DNA from: Rhodoferax fermentans
GTDB taxonomy: Bacteria; Pseudomonadota; Gammaproteobacteria; Burkholderiales; Burkholderiaceae_C
Direction of reading: 5' to 3'
DNA: 64,000 nt
Assembly (NCBI RefSeq): GCF_002017865.1
Contig: NZ_MTJN01000002.1
Span: 2,480,001 to 2,544,000 of the forward strand
In this document: positions 24,469 to 33,385 of the stretch, piece by piece
Layout of the letters: every line of letters begins with the position of its first letter
Position numbering within the stretch: the stretch's first letter is position 1
The notes under the pieces: generated by a model
Seen by the model: only the letters and a program-made list of their open reading frames with translations
Databases searched by the model: none
Told to the model about the DNA's origin: nothing
Position numbers and translations under genes: made by a program

Positions 24469-25797
24469 TCAAGCGGTTTTTCGCGGAAAGCCGTAACAGT
24501 TGAAGGCCATCTCAGGCTGCTGACCGCAGATCAGCTCGGCCAGCGCCTTGCCCGAACCCGCGCCATGGGTCCAGCCCAGGGTGCCGTGACCGGCGTTGAC
24601 CCACAACTTGCCGACCGGCGTTTTGCCGATGTAGGGGATGTTGGTGGGGGTGGCCGGGCGCAGACCAGCCCAATACGACGGGTCGCCACCTTCCTCGGGG
24701 GTACGGGTGTCACACACGCCGGGCATGACCTGCTCGATGCGGTTGGACAACATGCGGCAGCGTGCACGCGCCACCGGGGAGTCCAGCGTCAAGTCGTAGT
24801 CACCGACCTCGATGGTGCCAGCCACACGCAACTGGTTGCCCAGGCGGCTCATGGCGATTTTCTTGGCGTCGTCGATCATCGACACCTGGGGCGCTTGTTC
24901 GGGGCGCAGCAGCTTGAAGGTGGCGCTGTAGCCCTTGCCCGGGTAGATCGGCAAGTCCACCCCCACCGTGCGCAGCAGCGGTGCGCTGTAAGCGCCGCAG
25001 GCCACCACCACATGGTCGGCCTTGATCTGGCGCGTCTTTTGCGAGCCTTTTTTGCCTCTAGCCCCTGTGGATACTGGCTTGACGGTTACAGAATCAATAG
25101 CGCCGCCGGTGCTGTTGAGGGCCACGATGTCGTGGCTGTACAAAAACTCGGCACCGCGCGCCGCACAGAGCTTGGCCAAGGCCTGGGTGAAGACAAAAGC
25201 ATCTCCCGATTCGTCGCTGGGGGTGTAGGTGCCGCCGACAATCTGCTCGGCAAATGGGGTCAGTGCTGGCTCAATACGCAGCAGCTCGGCGCGGTCCACC
25301 ACGCGGCGTGCCACACCGTAGCGGGCCATCAGCGCGGCGGCCTCGCCTGCGCTGTCAAAGGATTTTTGCTCGGTGTAGTAGTGGGCAATGCCTTTTTCCA
25401 GGCGTTGGTACTCGATGCCGGTGGTCTGCACCAGATCCTTGAACGCGGCGTGGCTGTAGGCGCCCAGGGAGACGAGTTGCTGCACATTGCGTTCAAAAGC
25501 GCGGTCATGGCATTGGCTCAGGAACAGCAGGCTCCAGCGCCATTGTTGCCAGCTCAGACGCGGGCGAAACAGCAGCGGCGCTTCTTTGCTGAGCATCCAT
25601 TTCAGGGCCTTGATCGGGGTGTCCCGATTGGCCCAGGGCTCGCAATAACTGACCGAGATTTGTGCCGCATTGGCAAAACTGGCCTCCATCGAGGCGTCGG
25701 GCTGACGGTCGATGACGGTGACTTGGTGGCCGCGTTCCAGCAGATGCCAGGCGGTGCTGATGCCGATGATGCCGGCGCCGAGGATAGTGATTTTCAT
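24469..25797 (-). CDS. dadA: D-amino acid dehydrogenase small subunit-like FAD enzyme
   Basis: The 442-residue flavoprotein begins MKITILGAGIIGISTAWHLL, an FAD-binding Rossmann motif. It matches DadA over ANAAQISVSYCEPWA, GGTYTPSDESGDA and the C-terminal NAGHGTLGWTHGAGSGKALA. DadA deaminates D-amino acids at the membrane and feeds electrons to the respiratory chain. A 15-20 residue stretch rich in Lys, Gly and Ser (around SVTVKPVSTGARGKKGSQKT) interrupts the normally compact region before VVVACGAYS. At DNA level it coincides with a diverged copy of the dispersed hairpin repeat. The gene is divergent from an ArgP-like LysR gene 90 bp away. Confidence 0.93.
   Translation of the reverse strand: MKITILGAGIIGISTAWHLLERGHQVTVIDRQPDASMEASFANAAQISVSYCEPWANRDTPIKALKWMLSKEAPLLFRPRLSWQQWRWSLLFLSQCHDRAFERNVQQLVSLGAYSHAAFKDLVQTTGIEYQRLEKGIAHYYTEQKSFDSAGEAAALMARYGVARRVVDRAELLRIEPALTPFAEQIVGGTYTPSDESGDAFVFTQALAKLCAARGAEFLYSHDIVALNSTGGAIDSVTVKPVSTGARGKKGSQKTRQIKADHVVVACGAYSAPLLRTVGVDLPIYPGKGYSATFKLLRPEQAPQVSMIDDAKKIAMSRLGNQLRVAGTIEVGDYDLTLDSPVARARCRMLSNRIEQVMPGVCDTRTPEEGGDPSYWAGLRPATPTNIPYIGKTPVGKLWVNAGHGTLGWTHGAGSGKALAELICGQQPEMAFNCYGFPRKTA
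25051..25100. repeat. Diverged hairpin repeat inside dadA, copy 5
   Basis: Plus-strand tttgcctctagcccctgtgg and, 28 bases on, aatcaatagc match the ends of the dispersed repeat; GCCTCTAGCCC is identical to the left half of copy 4. The stem has degenerated and the segment is read in frame as part of the dadA protein. Confidence 0.5.
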
Positions 25798-25887
25798 GGG
25801 CCGAGAGTGTCCGCGAGATCATGGGCCGCTTTTGGCAGGATTAAACTTATCCAGAATTCATTAGCAACCCTTATTCACTAATGCCCC

Positions 25888-26838
25888 ATGAGTACTTTTG
25901 ATCCTGCCGCCCTGGAATGCCTCGCGGCCATTGTGGAAGAGGGTGGTTTTGAGCGTGCGGCAGTGCGTTTGTCCATCACCCAGTCGGCGGTGTCGCAGCG
26001 CCTGCGTTCCCTCGAGGTGCAGGTGGGCACGGTGCTGATTGTGCGCAGCCGCCCGCTCAAAGCCACCCAGGCCGGGCGCCTGCTGCTCAAACACGCGATG
26101 CAGATGCGCCTGTTGCGTGCCGATCTGGAGCGTGACCTCAAGGACCTCTCGCCCGGCGCGGCCGGTGCGGCGGGTGAAGACGAGCGTATCTCGATTGCGA
26201 TCAACGCCGACAGCATTGCCACCTGGACCCTGCCCGCGCTGAGCCCGCTGGCGCACCAGGGTCTGGGTCTGGAGATCATTACCGACGACCAGGATTTCAC
26301 CTTCGAGTGGTTGCGTGAGGGCCGTGTGCTGGGCTGTGTGACGACCTTGCGCGCGGCCTTGCGCAGCTGCAAGGTGGAGCCACTGGGCACCATGGCCTAT
26401 GTGGCGGTGGCCGAGCCCGGTTTTGCCGCAGCGCGCTGCCCGCAGGGCCTGAGCCCCCACAATTTCAGTCGCCTGCCTTTCATCGCCTTCAACCGCAAGG
26501 ACGACCTGCAGGCCGAGTTTGTCGCCAGCGCCTGTGGTCTGCGCCAGGTGTCCTTGAGCCAGATGTATGTGCCCAGCTCCGAGGGCCAGTTGCGTGCGGT
26601 GCTGGCGGGCTGGGGTGTCAGTGTCTTGCCCGAGCTCAAGGTGGCCGAGCACCTCAAAAACGGCAGCCTGGTCGACCTGATGCCCGGCCACCGCCTGCCG
26701 GTGGCGCTCTACTGGCATTGCTGGAACCTCAACTCGGCGGTGCTTGATGCGCTGACCCATGCCCTCAAAACCGCTGCTGGTGTGGCCTTGAGCCCACCCA
26801 AGCCAGAATCTAAACTCATCAGTAGCAAAAAAGTCTGA
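25888..26838 (+). CDS. LysR-family regulator, ArgP/IciA type
   Basis: The 316-residue regulator has an N-terminal helix-turn-helix (ERAAVRLSITQSAVSQRLRSLE, about residues 20-42) and an effector domain with features of the ArgP branch: IAINADSIATWTLPAL, DDQDFTFEWLREGRVLGCV and FVASACGLRQ. ArgP proteins sense lysine or arginine and usually drive an exporter gene. Here the divergent neighbour is the D-amino acid dehydrogenase instead, so control of amino acid breakdown is inferred. The ATG at 25888 is 90 bp from the dadA start. A tetR gene follows on the same strand 37 bp later. Confidence 0.9.
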   Translation: MSTFDPAALECLAAIVEEGGFERAAVRLSITQSAVSQRLRSLEVQVGTVLIVRSRPLKATQAGRLLLKHAMQMRLLRADLERDLKDLSPGAAGAAGEDERISIAINADSIATWTLPALSPLAHQGLGLEIITDDQDFTFEWLREGRVLGCVTTLRAALRSCKVEPLGTMAYVAVAEPGFAAARCPQGLSPHNFSRLPFIAFNRKDDLQAEFVASACGLRQVSLSQMYVPSSEGQLRAVLAGWGVSVLPELKVAEHLKNGSLVDLMPGHRLPVALYWHCWNLNSAVLDALTHALKTAAGVALSPPKPESKLISSKKV

Positions 26839-26875
26839 CAGATCAAGATGTGAATTTGGCGGCTAAAATTCAGCC

Positions 26876-27493
26876 ATGAGCGCCATCGACACCCCCAAAA
26901 CCTCGTTCAAACAACGCATGCTGCAGGTGCGTGAAGACGCCATCGTGCATGCTGTCAACCGCCTGCTGGCCGAAAAAGGCTTTGACGCGATGACGGTGGA
27001 CGAGGTGGCAGCCCAGGTTGGCATCGCCAAGGCCAGCCTGTACAAACACTTTCCCAGCAAGGAAGACCTGGCCGCGGCAGCGATGGTGCGGGTGATGCAG
27101 CGTGCCCAGGACTTCATCAGCAGCTTGCCACCCGAGGCCGACCCGCTCGAGAACCTGCGTGCGGTGGTGCGCTGGGTGCTGCAGGTCAAACTGGCCGGTG
27201 ACATGCCCACGCTGCCCAGCCAGAACTCCAGCCTGCGCGCCACCTTGATGGCCAACAACGATTACATGGACGGCCTGATGGAGGTCAGCGATCGCCTGGG
27301 TGCCTGGATCGAAGCAGCGCAAGCGGCTGGCCAGCTCAGCGCCAAGCTGCCAGCGATCGCGATTTTGTACACCTTCTTCGCACGCGCCTGTGACTCGGTG
27401 GTGGAGTTTCTGCAGATGGGTGGGCTGTTCACCGACGAGCAGATCACCGAGCTGGTGCTGAGCACCTGTTTTGAGGGTCTGATTGCCCGCTAG
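26876..27493 (+). CDS. TetR-family transcriptional regulator
   Basis: The 205-residue protein has the N-terminal TetR helix-turn-helix (AVNRLLAEKGFDAMTVDEVA, then VGIAKASLYKHFPSKEDLA, about residues 25-65). The all-helical ligand-binding C-terminal domain has no signature I can tie to a ligand. It follows the ArgP-like gene by 37 bp in the same direction and may be co-transcribed. Its target is unknown, since no efflux gene lies next to it. The stop codon TAG (27491-27493) is formed by the first bases of a dispersed repeat copy, so the repeat may have supplied the current C-terminus. Confidence 0.88.
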   Translation: MSAIDTPKTSFKQRMLQVREDAIVHAVNRLLAEKGFDAMTVDEVAAQVGIAKASLYKHFPSKEDLAAAAMVRVMQRAQDFISSLPPEADPLENLRAVVRWVLQVKLAGDMPTLPSQNSSLRATLMANNDYMDGLMEVSDRLGAWIEAAQAAGQLSAKLPAIAILYTFFARACDSVVEFLQMGGLFTDEQITELVLSTCFEGLIAR

Positions 27494-27523
27494 CCCTTAT
27501 GCATAAAGGGTTTTTTGCTATCG
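27490..27523 (+). terminator. Hairpin repeat copy 6 acting as terminator of tetR
   Basis: The bases tagcccttatgcataaaggg are followed at once by TTTTTT. CCCTTTATGC pairing with its complement and the T-run give a textbook intrinsic terminator built from the dispersed repeat. It lies between the convergent tetR and universal stress protein genes. Confidence 0.7.
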
Positions 27524-27547
27524 AAGACGGAGTGAATTGAGGCGCTC

Positions 27548-27967
27548 TCAGCGTACGATCAGCACCGGCACTTTGCAGCTCGCCAGCACCTCGGTGGCGA
27601 CCGAACCCATCACCAGGTTGAGCAGTGCGCCATGGCCGTGGGAGCCCATCACCACCAGGTCAAACTTGCCTTCGGTGGCGGTTTTGGCGATCAGTTCGCT
27701 GGGTCGGCCGGTTTTCCAGACAAACTTCGGTGTGATGCCATGGCGTTGCAGGTATTTGGTGACCGGCGCCATCACCCGCAGGCCCTCTTCTTCATAATAT
27801 TTGTTCACCAGTTCCTTGCCCAGCGCGGAGCGGGCTTGAGACGGCAAAACCACCTGGGCGGTCACGGCGGTGTAGTCGTTTTTGGGGGAAAACAGCTCGT
27901 GGGCGGCCAGGTAGGCCAACATTTTTTTGGTGTAGGGGCTGCCGTCAACGGCCAGCAAAATCTTCAT
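27548..27967 (-). CDS. Universal stress protein, UspA family
   Basis: The 139-residue cytoplasmic protein begins MKILLAVDGSPYTKKMLAYL and has the ATP-binding signature GSHGHGALLNLVMGSVATEV (G-2x-G-9x-GS), so it is an ATP-binding type Usp. Such proteins aid survival of stress or starvation through poorly defined mechanisms. ATG 27967 follows AGGAGA with good spacing and is preferred over the 43-codon upstream extension, which would start in noncoding DNA. The upstream 240 bp to the GGDEF gene hold no recognisable regulator site; I looked for an FNR box and did not find a convincing one. Confidence 0.92.
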   Translation of the reverse strand: MKILLAVDGSPYTKKMLAYLAAHELFSPKNDYTAVTAQVVLPSQARSALGKELVNKYYEEEGLRVMAPVTKYLQRHGITPKFVWKTGRPSELIAKTATEGKFDLVVMGSHGHGALLNLVMGSVATEVLASCKVPVLIVR

Positions 27968-28207
27968 CAAGTGTCTCCTTGAACGGTGAACAACCAGTTT
28001 AACCACAGTGTGTGCTTGTTCACCTTGCTGGCAATCCCCCAATCGGGGGATAGCCAGCTCACTCAATACCGGGTAAATTCTGCCGATATGTAACAAAACT
28101 CAAGTTCAAGGTTCAGCGTGTGATGTTGTTGACTTCTTTTTGCCACCGGGCTGGGTTCCCTGCGTCGGGGGCTTTCCCGGTGAGGGCAAACCAGGGAAGT
28201 AACACGC

Positions 28208-30433
28208 GTGTTGGTTGATCTGTTCACCCAGTTGCTGGCGCAATTGGGGCAGGCTGAGCGTGCCGGGAGCGGGCACACACATGCCTTGGTCGCGTCACCT
28301 CAGCGCTTTCAGGCGCTTTTTGGGCAGGTGACGCAGATGGTCTGGCTCAAAGACCCGCAGGGCCGCTATCTCGCGTGTAACTCCGCCTTTGAGACCTTCT
28401 CCGGCGTGCCTGCGGCGCACCTGTGTGGCCGCACGAACGCCGACTTGTTGTCCCCCGAAGACGCGCAGCGTTACCACCAGCTGGACCAGACCTGTCTGGC
28501 CGCCACACAACCCGTGGTGGCCGAGTGCTGGGCCAGCGTGGCGGCTGGTTCACGGCGGGCGTTGCTGGAGATCACCAAAGTGGTGTTGTGCAATGCAGAT
28601 GGGCGTGCCGACGGCATCCTGAGCATGGGCCGGGACATCACGGCGCGCTGGTACCAGACACAGTTTGAGCAATTGCGCAGCCAGATTCTTGAACTGTTGG
28701 CCAACGGTGCTGAATTGCCGCACTTGCTGCAGGCGCTGGCGGATGGGCTGCGCGGCTTGCAGCCTGAGCAGGCCTGTCTGGTGGCGCTGGTGACACCTGG
28801 CCACGGTTGTGGTCAGACCCTGCAGGTGGTGGCGTCAGCCGGTGTGTCTGACGAGACACTGCGTCTGGTGGATGGCCAGGATGTGGGTCCGGGTCAGGGG
28901 GCCTGTGCTGCGGCGGCAGCCAGCGGGCAGCGGGTGGTGATCCCCAACCTCGCGCTGCACCGCACGCTGGCCCCGCAGCTGGGGCAACCGATTGTCCAGG
29001 GGGCGTGCTGGGCACAACCGTTTTTGGCCCTGTCGGGCCAGGTTCTGGGGGTGTTGTCGGTGCTGGTGGCCACACCGGCGACACCCGGTGACGAAGACCT
29101 GGAGCTGCTGGCGCAATTGGCCCGTCTGGCCGGGCTGGCGGTGGAGCGGCATCAGGTTGCGCAACAGTTGCGTACCAACGAGGCCAGCTTTCGGGCGCTG
29201 GCTGAACACACGCCCGAGGCGGTGCTGGTGCATCGGGGTGGCACCATTTTGTATGTGAATCCGGCCGCGCAACGCCTGTTTGGCGCCAAGTCCAGCGCCG
29301 ACCTGTTGGGTACCTCGACCCAAAAACGTATTGCGCCAGCCTTTTTGGCGCAGCAACTCGCACGCATGCAGGCGATAGAGACGGCCCAGCCGATCGAACC
29401 CATGGTGGAGTCGCGCTTTGTCCGTCTCGATGGCAGTGAATTTGATGTGGAGGTGCAGGGCACCGCCATGGTTTATGGCGGTGCGCCCGCCATCCACGTG
29501 TCGATCCGCGACATCTCCGAGCGCAAGCGGGCCGAGACCCAGTTGCGGGTGGCGGCCAGTGTGTTCAGCCATGCCATCGAGGGCATCATGATCACCGCAC
29601 CCGATGGTCGAATCATTGATGTCAATGCGGCGTTCACACGCATCACCGGCTACAGCCGTGACGAGGTACGTGGGCATACACCCAGTATGCTCAATTCAGG
29701 TCGCAACACGCCGCTGTTTTACCAACAGCTGTGGCAAGACCTGGTGCAACACGGCAGCTGGTCGGGTGAGTTGTGGAACCGCCGCAAGGATGGTGACATC
29801 TACGCCCAGATGCTGCACATCAGCGCGGTGCACGACCAGCGTGGCCAGGTGATCCAGTATGTGGCGCTGTTCTCCGACATCACCGAACGCAAGGCCCATG
29901 AACGCCGCCTCGACCAGCTGGCCCATTTTGATGCGCTGACAGGTCTGCCCAACCGTGCCCTGCACGCCGACCGTCTGCAACATGCGATGGCTCAGGCGCA
30001 GCGCCGCCAGCAGAAACTGGGTGTGGCGTTCATTGATCTGGACGGTTTCAAGGCGATCAACGACAGCCACGGCCATGACGCTGGTGACCACCTGCTGATC
30101 ATGCTGGCGCGGCGCATGCGGCTGGCGTTGCGTGAGGTCGACACCTTGTCGCGCCTGGGCGGCGACGAGTTCGCCGCCGTGATTGTGGACCTGGCACAAG
30201 AGAGCGACTGCGACCCGCTGCTGCAGCGCCTGCTGCAGGCGGCCAACCAGCCGGTGCTGTATGGCACAGCGGTGCTGCAGGTCTCGGCCAGTGTCGGGGT
30301 GGCGTTTTACCCTCAGGCCAAGGAGGTCAGCCCGGAGCAGCTGCTGCGTCAGGCCGACATGGCGATGTACCGTGCCAAACAGTCTGGCAAAAACCAGTTT
30401 CAGACCTCTGGGTTTGTGGATTCCCTGTTCTGA
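28208..30433 (+). CDS. PAS-GAF-PAS-PAS diguanylate cyclase
   Basis: The 741-residue sensor enzyme is predicted to make cyclic di-GMP. Its order is a PAS domain (~33-150), a GAF domain (~165-315), two PAS/PAC domains (~325-440 and ~445-570, each ending DISERK- or DITERK-like) and a GGDEF domain (~575-735). The active-site motif GGDEF is at 651-655, and REVD five residues before it is a product-inhibition I-site. No EAL domain and no transmembrane segment are seen, so it is probably cytoplasmic. The frame has no usable ATG near its start. GTG 28208 is preceded by AGGGAAG at proper spacing. It may affect exopolysaccharide and motility decisions, but that is inference. Confidence 0.92.
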   Translation: MLVDLFTQLLAQLGQAERAGSGHTHALVASPQRFQALFGQVTQMVWLKDPQGRYLACNSAFETFSGVPAAHLCGRTNADLLSPEDAQRYHQLDQTCLAATQPVVAECWASVAAGSRRALLEITKVVLCNADGRADGILSMGRDITARWYQTQFEQLRSQILELLANGAELPHLLQALADGLRGLQPEQACLVALVTPGHGCGQTLQVVASAGVSDETLRLVDGQDVGPGQGACAAAAASGQRVVIPNLALHRTLAPQLGQPIVQGACWAQPFLALSGQVLGVLSVLVATPATPGDEDLELLAQLARLAGLAVERHQVAQQLRTNEASFRALAEHTPEAVLVHRGGTILYVNPAAQRLFGAKSSADLLGTSTQKRIAPAFLAQQLARMQAIETAQPIEPMVESRFVRLDGSEFDVEVQGTAMVYGGAPAIHVSIRDISERKRAETQLRVAASVFSHAIEGIMITAPDGRIIDVNAAFTRITGYSRDEVRGHTPSMLNSGRNTPLFYQQLWQDLVQHGSWSGELWNRRKDGDIYAQMLHISAVHDQRGQVIQYVALFSDITERKAHERRLDQLAHFDALTGLPNRALHADRLQHAMAQAQRRQQKLGVAFIDLDGFKAINDSHGHDAGDHLLIMLARRMRLALREVDTLSRLGGDEFAAVIVDLAQESDCDPLLQRLLQAANQPVLYGTAVLQVSASVGVAFYPQAKEVSPEQLLRQADMAMYRAKQSGKNQFQTSGFVDSLF

Positions 30434-30512
30434 ATGCGGCCGCGCTGACCGGCTGGGTCAGCCCGTCAGCGCGACCATCACCTGGCGCGGTGCCCCGTCT
30501 CGACGTGCTTAG

Positions 30513-31688
30513 GGCAACACTGATCAAGTCCCCAGTTGGCCCATGACTTGCATGGTTCGTGGCATCCCAAGCAGGAGATGCAGATGAAACAACAAACTCT
30601 GGCCATGGCCGAACAACAAAGCTTTGAGACCTACCGCAAGCCCACGCGGCGCGATGAGTTCTTGAAGACCATGGAAGTCATCGTTCCCTGGGCCGCTCTG
30701 TGCGAAGTCATCGAGCCGTTTTACCCCAAGGCCGGTAATGGGCGTCCCCCCATCGGGCTTGAGCGTATGCTGCGCATCCACTTCATCCAGCACTGGTTCA
30801 ACCTGGCAGACCTGGCCTGTGAAGAAGCTCTGTACGACAGCGTGAGCCTGCGTCGCTTCGTGGGCATTGACCTGGGGCGTGAATCTGTGCCGGACGCCAC
30901 CACGGTGTTGAACTTTCGCAAACTCCTCAACAAGCACAAACTTGGCCAAGCCCTGTTTGCCCAAGTAGGCGCTGTCTTGCAAAGCAAGGGCTTCAAGCTC
31001 AACACCGGCACCATTGTGGACGCCACCATCATTGGTGCACCGAGTTCCACCAAGAATGCGAATAAGGCGCGCGACCCGGACATGCACCAAACCCGCAAGG
31101 GCCAACAGTGGTACTTTGGCATGAAGTTGCACATCGGTGTGGACAGCCAAAGTGGTCTGGCCCACCATGCGGTGGTCACAGCAGCCAACGTGCATGACAA
31201 ACACCCACTGCCCAGTTTGTTGCATGGCAAGGAGCAACGCGTCTATGGCGACAGTGCCTACGCCAGCCAGAAGGAGCTGATCCGCAGTGCAGCACCCAAG
31301 GCCAAAGACTTCACCAACCAGCGCAGTCGCCGCTCTGGTGTGGTCGATGAAGGCATTCGCGCCAAGAACCGCAACAAATCCAAGATCCGCTCACGCGTGG
31401 AGCATGTATTTGCTGTGGTCAAGCGCCTGTGGGGCTTTGGCAAGGTGCGTTACCGTGGGTTGCAGAAGAACGCCACGCGGGCGTTTACTGCTTTGGCGCT
31501 GGCCAACATCTATCTCTGCCGACAAAGGCTGATGGCACAGGTGCGTCCATGAGGGCGCAATAGGGGGTGAATTCCCCCTGAAACAGCCTCAAAGGGGGCA
31601 AAAGCGAGCTCAGCTGGTCGCAATTTCGACAACTTCGGTTTCTCGATACCGCTGGGGCCTGCTTTGACTCTACTTGTTCAGCGTTGCC
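30513..31688 (+). mobile_element. IS5-family insertion sequence, copy A
   Basis: The element is 1176 bp with terminal inverted repeats GGCAACACTGATCAAGT (left) and GGCAACGCTGAACAAGT (right, reverse complement), two mismatches in 17. It is flanked by the direct repeat TTAG (30509-30512 and 31689-31692), which fits the YTAR target duplication of IS5 elements. It carries one transposase gene and a 136 bp tail after it. Copy B at 35315-36490 has the same length, the same encoded transposase and opposite orientation. Confidence 0.95.
30584..31552 (+). CDS. IS5-family DDE transposase (copy A)
   Basis: This 322-residue transposase starts MKQQTLAMAEQQSFETYRKP after an AGGAG six bases upstream. The DDE residues are visible as VDATIIGAPSSTKN (first Asp), VYGDSAYAS (second Asp) and RVEHVFAVVKRLWGF (Glu, in the Y/R...E box of IS5 proteins). 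The N-terminal DUF772-like region (LERMLRIHFIQHWFNLAD) is also typical. The frame is uninterrupted and identical in protein sequence to the copy at 35451-36419, so both elements should be active or recently active. A long opposite-strand frame within the element is a shadow. Confidence 0.96.
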   Translation: MKQQTLAMAEQQSFETYRKPTRRDEFLKTMEVIVPWAALCEVIEPFYPKAGNGRPPIGLERMLRIHFIQHWFNLADLACEEALYDSVSLRRFVGIDLGRESVPDATTVLNFRKLLNKHKLGQALFAQVGAVLQSKGFKLNTGTIVDATIIGAPSSTKNANKARDPDMHQTRKGQQWYFGMKLHIGVDSQSGLAHHAVVTAANVHDKHPLPSLLHGKEQRVYGDSAYASQKELIRSAAPKAKDFTNQRSRRSGVVDEGIRAKNRNKSKIRSRVEHVFAVVKRLWGFGKVRYRGLQKNATRAFTALALANIYLCRQRLMAQVRP

Positions 31689-32726
31689 TTAGGCGAGCGC
31701 CGAGGAGCGCTGCCAAAGGTTGATGCCACCTTCGACCGCCTGCTGGTCGATCGCGGCCAGTTCTTCTGCCGAAAACGACAGGTTTTTCAAGGCGCCCACC
31801 AGCTCGGTGATTTGCGCCGGTTTGCTGGCGCCAATCAAAGCCGAGGTGACCTTGCCATCACGCAGCACCCAGGCCGTGGCCATCTGTGCCAGGCTCTGAC
31901 CACGCGCTTGAGCGATCTCGTTGAGCGCACGCACGTGTTTGAGGTTTTTTTCACTGAGGAAATCGGGCTTGAACGAGCCACCGCCGGGCCGGTTGATGCG
32001 CGCGTCTGCCGGCACACCGTTGAGGTATTTGTCGGTCAGCAGCCCCTGCGCCAGTGCGCTGAACGCAATACAACCCATGCCCAACTCGCCCAGGGTATCG
32101 AGCAAATCTTCCTCCACCCAGCGGTTGAGCAGGCTGTAGGACGGCTGGTGGATCAGCGCGGACACGCCCATGCTTTTGAGGATCGCGTGGGCTTCGCGTG
32201 TTTTGGCGGCTGAATAACTGCTGACACCGACGTACAGCGCCTTGCCCTGTTGCACCGCCGTGGCCAGTGCGCCCATGGTTTCTTCGAGCGGGGTGTTGGG
32301 GTCAAAGCGGTGGCTGTAAAAAATGTCGACATAGTCCAACCCCATGCGCTGCAGGCTTTGGTCCAGGCTGGCCAGCACATATTTGCGCGAACCACCGCCC
32401 TGGCCGTAAGGGCCGGGCCACATGTCGTAACCGGCCTTGCTCGAGATGATCAGTTCGTCGCGATACGGTTTGAAGTCGCGACGCAGGTGCGCGCCAAAGT
32501 TGGTCTCGGCGCTGCCGTAGGGTGGGCCGTAGTTGTTGGCCAGGTCGAAGTGGGTGATGCCCGCGTCAAACGCGGTGTGCAACATGTCGCGTTGGGTCTG
32601 CAGTGGCGTGGCGTCGCCAAAGTTGTGCCACAGCCCCAAGGTGATGGCGGGGAGTTTGAGACCACTGTGACCGCAGCGGTGATAAGCCATGCTGTCATAA
32701 CGGGTGGACGCGGCAAGGTAGCTCAT
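31689..32726 (-). CDS. Aldo/keto reductase, L-glyceraldehyde-3-phosphate reductase type
   Basis: The 345-residue AKR14-like enzyme is closest in pattern to E. coli YghZ/GpsR. The catalytic set is Asp and Tyr in FDLANNYGPPYGSAE, Lys in IISSKAGYDMWPGPYG and His in DIFYSHRFD. It reduces small aldehydes with NADPH. The C-terminus EGGINLWQRSSALA is the normal family end, so it is complete even though its TAA stop lies inside the TTAG duplicated by insertion sequence copy A. ATG 32726 follows GAGG by six bases; a TTG four codons earlier is less likely. Its terminator region has been replaced by the insertion sequence. Confidence 0.92.
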   Translation of the reverse strand: MSYLAASTRYDSMAYHRCGHSGLKLPAITLGLWHNFGDATPLQTQRDMLHTAFDAGITHFDLANNYGPPYGSAETNFGAHLRRDFKPYRDELIISSKAGYDMWPGPYGQGGGSRKYVLASLDQSLQRMGLDYVDIFYSHRFDPNTPLEETMGALATAVQQGKALYVGVSSYSAAKTREAHAILKSMGVSALIHQPSYSLLNRWVEEDLLDTLGELGMGCIAFSALAQGLLTDKYLNGVPADARINRPGGGSFKPDFLSEKNLKHVRALNEIAQARGQSLAQMATAWVLRDGKVTSALIGASKPAQITELVGALKNLSFSAEELAAIDQQAVEGGINLWQRSSALA

Positions 32727-32756
32727 GGAATGCCTCAAATTGATGAATAAAAAACG

Positions 32757-32796
32757 ATTCTAGCCCTTGTTCAATAAGGGCCAGAAGCTATTAATT
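32757..32796. repeat. Dispersed TAGCCC hairpin repeat, copy 7
   Basis: The bases attctagcccttgttcaata followed by agggccagaagctattaat keep the TAGCCCTT/AAGGGC stem and the AGCTATTA box. It lies in the 184 bp between a small gene (32911-33147) and the aldo/keto reductase, both on the minus strand. Confidence 0.75.
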
Positions 32797-32910
32797 AAAT
32801 AGTATTTGAGACAGGCCGGTGGTGATCTGCTGGCGCGCCAACTTGGCCGAAGGTGGCGCTTGAAGGCCCACAAAGCGCGCCGTTGCGGCACGCCGGGAGA
32901 GGGTGTGTGC

Positions 32911-33147
32911 TCAGTTGAGCAGGTAGTCGTCCTGATCGTCCAGGGCTTGTGCGTCGATCATCGCGTCATAGGCGGCGCGGCTGGCCAATGCGGCGGAGGT
33001 CAAGGGGATCAGCGGTTTGTCCAGCGGGCGCAGCTTGTGGCGACGCAGGGCGCGCAACTGGGGCGATTGCGCGATGGTCTGCAGCACGCGCTCGGGCTCC
33101 ATCATCAGGCTGAACGGGTTCAGTGCTTCGGTGGTGGTGGTGGTCAT
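32911..33147 (-). CDS. Small hypothetical protein
   Basis: The 78-residue product starts MTTTTTEALNPFSLMMEPER after AGGAGC with good spacing. I do not recognise a family. It is soluble, has a basic centre (LRALRRHKLRPLDKP) and an acidic C-terminus (AQALDDQDDYLLN), and contains no Cys. The good ribosome binding site and the biased codon third positions suggest a real gene. It is separated from the aldo/keto reductase by a repeat copy and shows no operon partner. Confidence 0.6.
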   Translation of the reverse strand: MTTTTTEALNPFSLMMEPERVLQTIAQSPQLRALRRHKLRPLDKPLIPLTSAALASRAAYDAMIDAQALDDQDDYLLN

Positions 33148-33385
33148 GGGGTGCTCCTGCTTCTGCCAATCACGAATCACGAGATGTGATCCGTTGAAAT
33201 GGAATGTATCCGTGCCGCTTCAAAACCTAAAGTCGGCGTATGCCGCTGCCGAGTGTCAGAAGTTGTCTGACAGGCTGTCAGCGATGTGAGGGACTAGGTG
33301 GGCACCGAAGCATCGGCTTTTGACGGGGTGGATTGCGGCGTGCCAGCTTGATGAATCACAAACGATAGCGGTGTGCGCTGCGCAT
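33148..33385. other. Intergenic stretch without recognised features
   Basis: I see no credible gene, promoter or repeat in these 238 bases. They precede the first paired-hairpin element and probably contain the promoter of the small gene at 32911-33147. Confidence 0.5.

Noticed and set aside
30524-31237. Minus-strand open frame inside the insertion sequence (mirrored in copy B)
   Set aside because: It is antiparallel to the transposase and has no recognisable domain.
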